Positions 5,719 to 8,898 of a stretch of DNA of 8,898 bases are shown piece by piece. The stretch's first letter is position 1; each line of letters starts with the position of its first letter. The notes under the pieces are model-generated. The model did not search any database. It had not been told where the DNA came from and saw nothing but the letters and a program-made list of their open reading frames with translations. A program made the translations under genes and the position numbers. Source of the stretch: Candidatus Zixiibacteriota bacterium (GTDB lineage: Bacteria > Zixibacteria > MSB-5A5 > GN15 > FEB-12); assembly GCA_016213305.1 (NCBI GenBank), contig JACRAV010000373.1, positions 1 through 8,898 on the forward strand, given 5' to 3'.

Positions 5719-8700
5719 CTACCGATTTGGAGAAACCGGCGTGCCGGCGGGCGGCTGGGCGGGTGACTCGGTTTTCAGCAGGGCGCGGAAATACGCCTTG
5801 ATCTGTTCCTCGTATTGGGGCGGGTAATCCTTGCCGAGGAATTCGCGAAGCCGGTCCTCGATGGGGGTGCGGTCATTGAGCAATTCGACCGGCAGTCCCT
5901 GTGGAATAAAGACGGTTTTGGTGCTGGCGCTGGTGGCTTTGCGTTCCTCGGTGAAATCCTTGCGTTGCAGAGACCGGGAGGCCTCGAGCATGCGCGAATA
6001 GATTTTGAGCTGGCGCTCGACGGTTTCCTGACCGGCCTGTCCCGAACTGAGTTCCTCTTCGATCCGGCGCATCTCGTTTGCGATATCGGAGAGCCGTCCC
6101 ATGATCTGGCGCGAGCCGCCGAATTCTTTTTCGAGTTCTTCAAGCGATTTGCGGATGGTTCCCTGTTCTCCGGCAAGCCGTTCCATCCCGTTCCGCGTTT
6201 CCTGCGCCTTCTCCCCCGGTCCCGGATTCTGGGGATTGTTGCACTGTTTTTGAGTCTGCTGATTCAGCTGATTCTGTTTGTTGCACAACGACTCAAGCTG
6301 GGACATGTTCTTGTCGCAACTCCCGGCCTTGTTGCACTGAGACTGCTGATCGAGCGATTCCATCAGCCGGGTGGCGGCCCGGTTCAAGCTGACCATGGCG
6401 TCGCGCTGGTTGTTCATCGCCGAGAAGCCGTTTTTCTGATCGAACATGCTGGTGGCATTTTCCATCTGGCCGGTCGCGCCGTTCAACAGAGCGGAGAGTT
6501 CGGCGGCGACAAAGGGCGACTTCTTCCCCAGTTCGGCAATCGTGTTCTTGAGGCCGTTGCATGACGCCGCCAGGTCCTGCTGGGCTTGGGCCATGTCGTG
6601 CAGAACGACCGAGCGGGGATCGATGGCCGCCGCCTGAGTCATCAGACTCTCCTGCGCCTGCGACAGGTAGTTGGCGTCTTCGAGAGCGCGGCGCATCGCC
6701 TGCTTGGAGGCATTGTCACCGTTCTGCTTCATGGCATTCTGCTGGCTCTGCATCTGGTTGAGCATCTGCATCAGTTTGCTCAGCGCCTGTTTGCCCTCGT
6801 TTTTCGCATCCTGTTTCTTCTGGTCGGAGAGCGCCTGCGACATGTTCTGCATATTCTGCTGGGCGTCGCTATTTTTCACCGCGTCGGAGAATTTCTGTAC
6901 CTCGGCCTGCTCCGACATCTTCGCCTCTTTGGCGATCTGCTCGAAATCGGCGACTTCCTTCTTGAGCTGTTCGAGCGATTCACGAAGGTCGTCTTCGGGC
7001 TTGCTCAGTTTCGGGAGGGCCTGATCCGATGACTGGTCGGTTTTGTTGTTCATCGCCTCCTGCCGCTTGGCCAGGTCCTCGGCCTTGCGGATCATGGCTT
7101 CCATCTTTTGCTCGAGCTGGATTTTCTTTAAGAGGGCCAGGGTGCGTTCGAGGCGTTCCATCATCTCCTTTTGCGACATTTGGAACTTGTCCATCGCCTC
7201 CTTGAGCTTTTGCGGATCCATATTCTTGAGGGCGTCCATCAGCTTCTGTTGGGCCTCTTTCATTTCGGGGGTGGCGACCTCTTCGAACAGCTTCTGGATC
7301 TGTTGCATCTTTTCCATGATCTCGCGGCTTAGCAGGGAGTTTTCCTTGAGTTTGTCGAGCGACTTGTCCATCTGTTGCGCCAGCGTGTCGATTTTGGCCG
7401 TCATTTCCAGATTCTTCTGGGCAATCGCTTCAAGTTCCTTCTGCTGTTGCCAGTCGGCGTCGCGGGGAGTGTTCTGTTTCGACTGGGCTTCGAGCTTGCG
7501 CGCGGCATTGCGCAGACGCTGGGTCAGGTCCTTGCCGGATTTGATGATATTCTCGGTGTTGGAGATCCTCTGCTTGCTGTCCTGATCCATCTGCGCGGCC
7601 AGTTCCTCGACCGACGGCACCCGCGCGATATAATCGCGGGTCCGGCTGATCTTGGGGCCGGAGATACGGTCGTTATCGGCGATTTCGAAGTGGTAGGTCA
7701 CGAAGTCGCCCGGATAGAGATTGAGCGGGCCGACATCCCAGTTGAATTCGATATCCCCCTCGGTTTTGATGCGGTCGGAGTAATGCAGAACCGCCACGTT
7801 CTCCTTGGATTTTCCACCCTGCGAGGTGATGACATACTTGAGCATGAGCGATGTGAATCCGTAGTCATCGGCGATATGCAGTTTGAACGGCACCGCCATG
7901 TCGTCGGTCAGGTTGGCGTCGAATCCGGGATAGAGGACGTCGATGGAAGGATACTCATCCGGCACGGCCGTGACGTAATACTGGATCGGGTCGGGATTCG
8001 ACTCGCCCAGATGGTCTTCGAGATGAATGTAATAGGAGCGGGACTTGTCGATCTGGATGGCGGTTTCGGCCGTTTTGTTCTGTACGGACATCGGGGTACG
8101 GCTGGAGTCATCCCAGACCAGTTCGGCCTTCTGCATGGATAAGTTGGCCTCGACCTTGATATTGGCGCGACTTCCCACCACCGCCGAAAACGATCCGGTC
8201 TTTTCATCGAGGGTGGTGGGCTTGAGGCCGGTGTAATCGGGATAGAACACCGACAGCGAGATACCGTTCACGCGCGGGCGGTCAACGACATCGATCTTCT
8301 GTTCTTCGGTTTTCAGTTTCCCCGCCTCGACATAATAATCAAACGATTTGTTGATCTGGCGCATGGTGGTGGCGAACTGGACCGAGTCGCCGAACCTGAT
8401 CGTGGCATGAGGCAAAGAACCGATCTCCACCGTGGTCGTTTGCCAGTTGCCGCCGACCAGACGATAGTGAATGGTGGCTTTGTCGGGGAGGCGAAGCCCG
8501 ACCAGCGCCCCGCCGATTGAGATATCGCGGTACTTCACCCACTCGGTTGAGCCGGGTATGGGAGTAAGCGTGTAGGAAATCGGCGGGCCGACTTCTTTGG
8601 TCGGATCAGACCAGACTTCGTACGAATAGGTGAATAATCCGGGGGCAATGAACAACAAGGCCAGAGCAAGAACGGTCGGGGCAAGAAGCAGGCGGCCGGT

Positions 8701-8898
8701 CTTCCAGAGCGGGGAGTACGAGACAACCGATGAGAACTCGATCAGCCCGGCCCGTTCCAGCGCCTGCTGGTGGGTGCTTTCGATCAGTTCGCGTGAGAAG
8801 CCGGGGTCGTCGGTCATGCGCGCAAACTGGATCGCGGCGATCAGACGTCCTTTGAGATCGGTGTATTTTTGCTCCAGCTCGACCGCGACCGAATCGAC
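5719..8898 (-). CDS. DUF4175-family membrane protein with large coiled-coil region (5'-partial, runs off right edge)
   Basis: The frame is open from the TAG at 5721-5719 to the window edge, 1059 residues. An ATG at 8817 would give 1032, but the 27 codons before it read on naturally (VAVELEQKYTDLKGRLIAAI...) as the DUF4175 segment 'IE..P.L..RLI.A.Q', and no ribosome site precedes that ATG. I therefore call the gene partial, probably missing further N-terminal membrane helices. Numbering from the 8817 Met: a membrane helix at about 43-63; beta-rich domains at about 75-400 with family marks FYPDYTGLKP (191-200), VPDEYPSIDVLYPG (285-298) and ADDYGFTSLMLKY (316-328); then long coiled coils at about 403-950, Q/M/N-rich at 640-700. 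The end has the family's LKIYSRMLEASRSLQRKDF (937-955) and YPPQYEEQIKAYFRAL (998-1013). DUF4175 genes often sit near MoxR/DUF58/VWA envelope genes; those would be to the right. Exact function is not known. A cluster of cysteines lies at 828-859. Confidence 0.9.
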   Translation of the reverse strand, partial: VDSVAVELEQKYTDLKGRLIAAIQFARMTDDPGFSRELIESTHQQALERAGLIEFSSVVSYSPLWKTGRLLLAPTVLALALLFIAPGLFTYSYEVWSDPTKEVGPPISYTLTPIPGSTEWVKYRDISIGGALVGLRLPDKATIHYRLVGGNWQTTTVEIGSLPHATIRFGDSVQFATTMRQINKSFDYYVEAGKLKTEEQKIDVVDRPRVNGISLSVFYPDYTGLKPTTLDEKTGSFSAVVGSRANIKVEANLSMQKAELVWDDSSRTPMSVQNKTAETAIQIDKSRSYYIHLEDHLGESNPDPIQYYVTAVPDEYPSIDVLYPGFDANLTDDMAVPFKLHIADDYGFTSLMLKYVITSQGGKSKENVAVLHYSDRIKTEGDIEFNWDVGPLNLYPGDFVTYHFEIADNDRISGPKISRTRDYIARVPSVEELAAQMDQDSKQRISNTENIIKSGKDLTQRLRNAARKLEAQSKQNTPRDADWQQQKELEAIAQKNLEMTAKIDTLAQQMDKSLDKLKENSLLSREIMEKMQQIQKLFEEVATPEMKEAQQKLMDALKNMDPQKLKEAMDKFQMSQKEMMERLERTLALLKKIQLEQKMEAMIRKAEDLAKRQEAMNNKTDQSSDQALPKLSKPEDDLRESLEQLKKEVADFEQIAKEAKMSEQAEVQKFSDAVKNSDAQQNMQNMSQALSDQKKQDAKNEGKQALSKLMQMLNQMQSQQNAMKQNGDNASKQAMRRALEDANYLSQAQESLMTQAAAIDPRSVVLHDMAQAQQDLAASCNGLKNTIAELGKKSPFVAAELSALLNGATGQMENATSMFDQKNGFSAMNNQRDAMVSLNRAATRLMESLDQQSQCNKAGSCDKNMSQLESLCNKQNQLNQQTQKQCNNPQNPGPGEKAQETRNGMERLAGEQGTIRKSLEELEKEFGGSRQIMGRLSDIANEMRRIEEELSSGQAGQETVERQLKIYSRMLEASRSLQRKDFTEERKATSASTKTVFIPQGLPVELLNDRTPIEDRLREFLGKDYPPQYEEQIKAYFRALLKTESPAQPPAGTPVSPNR

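Noticed and set aside
4859..5827. A 322-codon plus-strand open frame opposite the TPR gene
   Set aside because: It lies wholly antisense to a gene with a signal peptide and clear TPRs. Its translation is rich in G, R, H and V without domain motifs, typical of the mirror frame of GC-rich coding DNA.
6239..6334. Zinc-ribbon or zinc-finger domain at the DUF4175 cysteines
   Set aside because: The spacing is irregular (6, 11, 14) and lacks CxxC pairs, and the region is predicted helical, so a classical zinc site is unlikely. The cluster is kept as a finding for possible disulfides.
5815..6564. A 249-codon plus-strand open frame opposite DUF4175
   Set aside because: Antisense shadow of the strongly supported DUF4175 frame; no ribosome site and no recognisable family.
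7375..8142. A 255-codon plus-strand open frame opposite DUF4175
   Set aside because: Same reason: it mirrors the conserved YPDYTG/DEYP region of DUF4175 and has no coherent protein features of its own.

Overview
The window reads as chromosomal DNA of a Gram-negative bacterium, GC-rich by eye. The gene content (a DUF2723/TMEM260-type membrane glycosyltransferase, a DUF4175 coiled-coil membrane protein, a secreted TPR protein) suggests the FCB superphylum: Bacteroidota, Gemmatimonadota, Candidatus Zixibacteria and relatives. A Zixibacteria-like origin is my best guess from protein style. It is not proven, because there is no rRNA or other marker here.

Layout, left to right. Positions 1-134 (minus) hold the first 44 codons of an EamA/DMT-type drug/metabolite transporter cut by the left edge. 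Positions 135-303 are a divergent control region with three helically phased TCAAC/GTTGA half-sites. Positions 304-759 (plus) encode a small regulator made of an excisionase-type HTH (HTH_17) and a C-terminal DUF2087 domain. It faces the 914-residue DUF2723 protein (767-3511, minus) tail to tail, 7 bp apart. Positions 3512-3668 are a second divergent control region, with a good sigma70-type promoter for the DUF2723 gene and a conspicuous stem-loop in its predicted leader. Positions 3669-3917 (plus) encode an 82-residue protein with two membrane helices and a short coiled coil. Its stop codon overlaps the stop codon of the next gene on the opposite strand. Positions 3914-5713 (minus) encode a secreted 599-residue TPR protein. 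Positions 5719-8898 (minus) encode a DUF4175 protein whose reading frame stays open to the right edge, so its true N-terminus lies outside the window.

How the genes may work together. The DUF4175 and TPR genes are 5 bp apart and form the downstream end of an operon entering from the right. DUF4175 genes often sit near MoxR/DUF58/VWA (Bat-like) envelope genes, and I infer an envelope role here. The DUF2723 gene has its own promoter and probably glycosylates envelope or secreted proteins. The HTH-DUF2087 regulator probably controls itself and/or the divergent transporter.

I found no CRISPR array, tRNA, rRNA, insertion sequence, phage gene or recognisable defence system. Apart from a few regulatory structures and poorly characterised families, the region looks like ordinary core chromosome. 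The points most worth a second look are the DUF2723 leader stem-loop, the operator-like half-sites at 214-240, the cysteine cluster in the DUF4175 coiled coil, the embedded 82-residue membrane protein and the corrected DUF4175 start.
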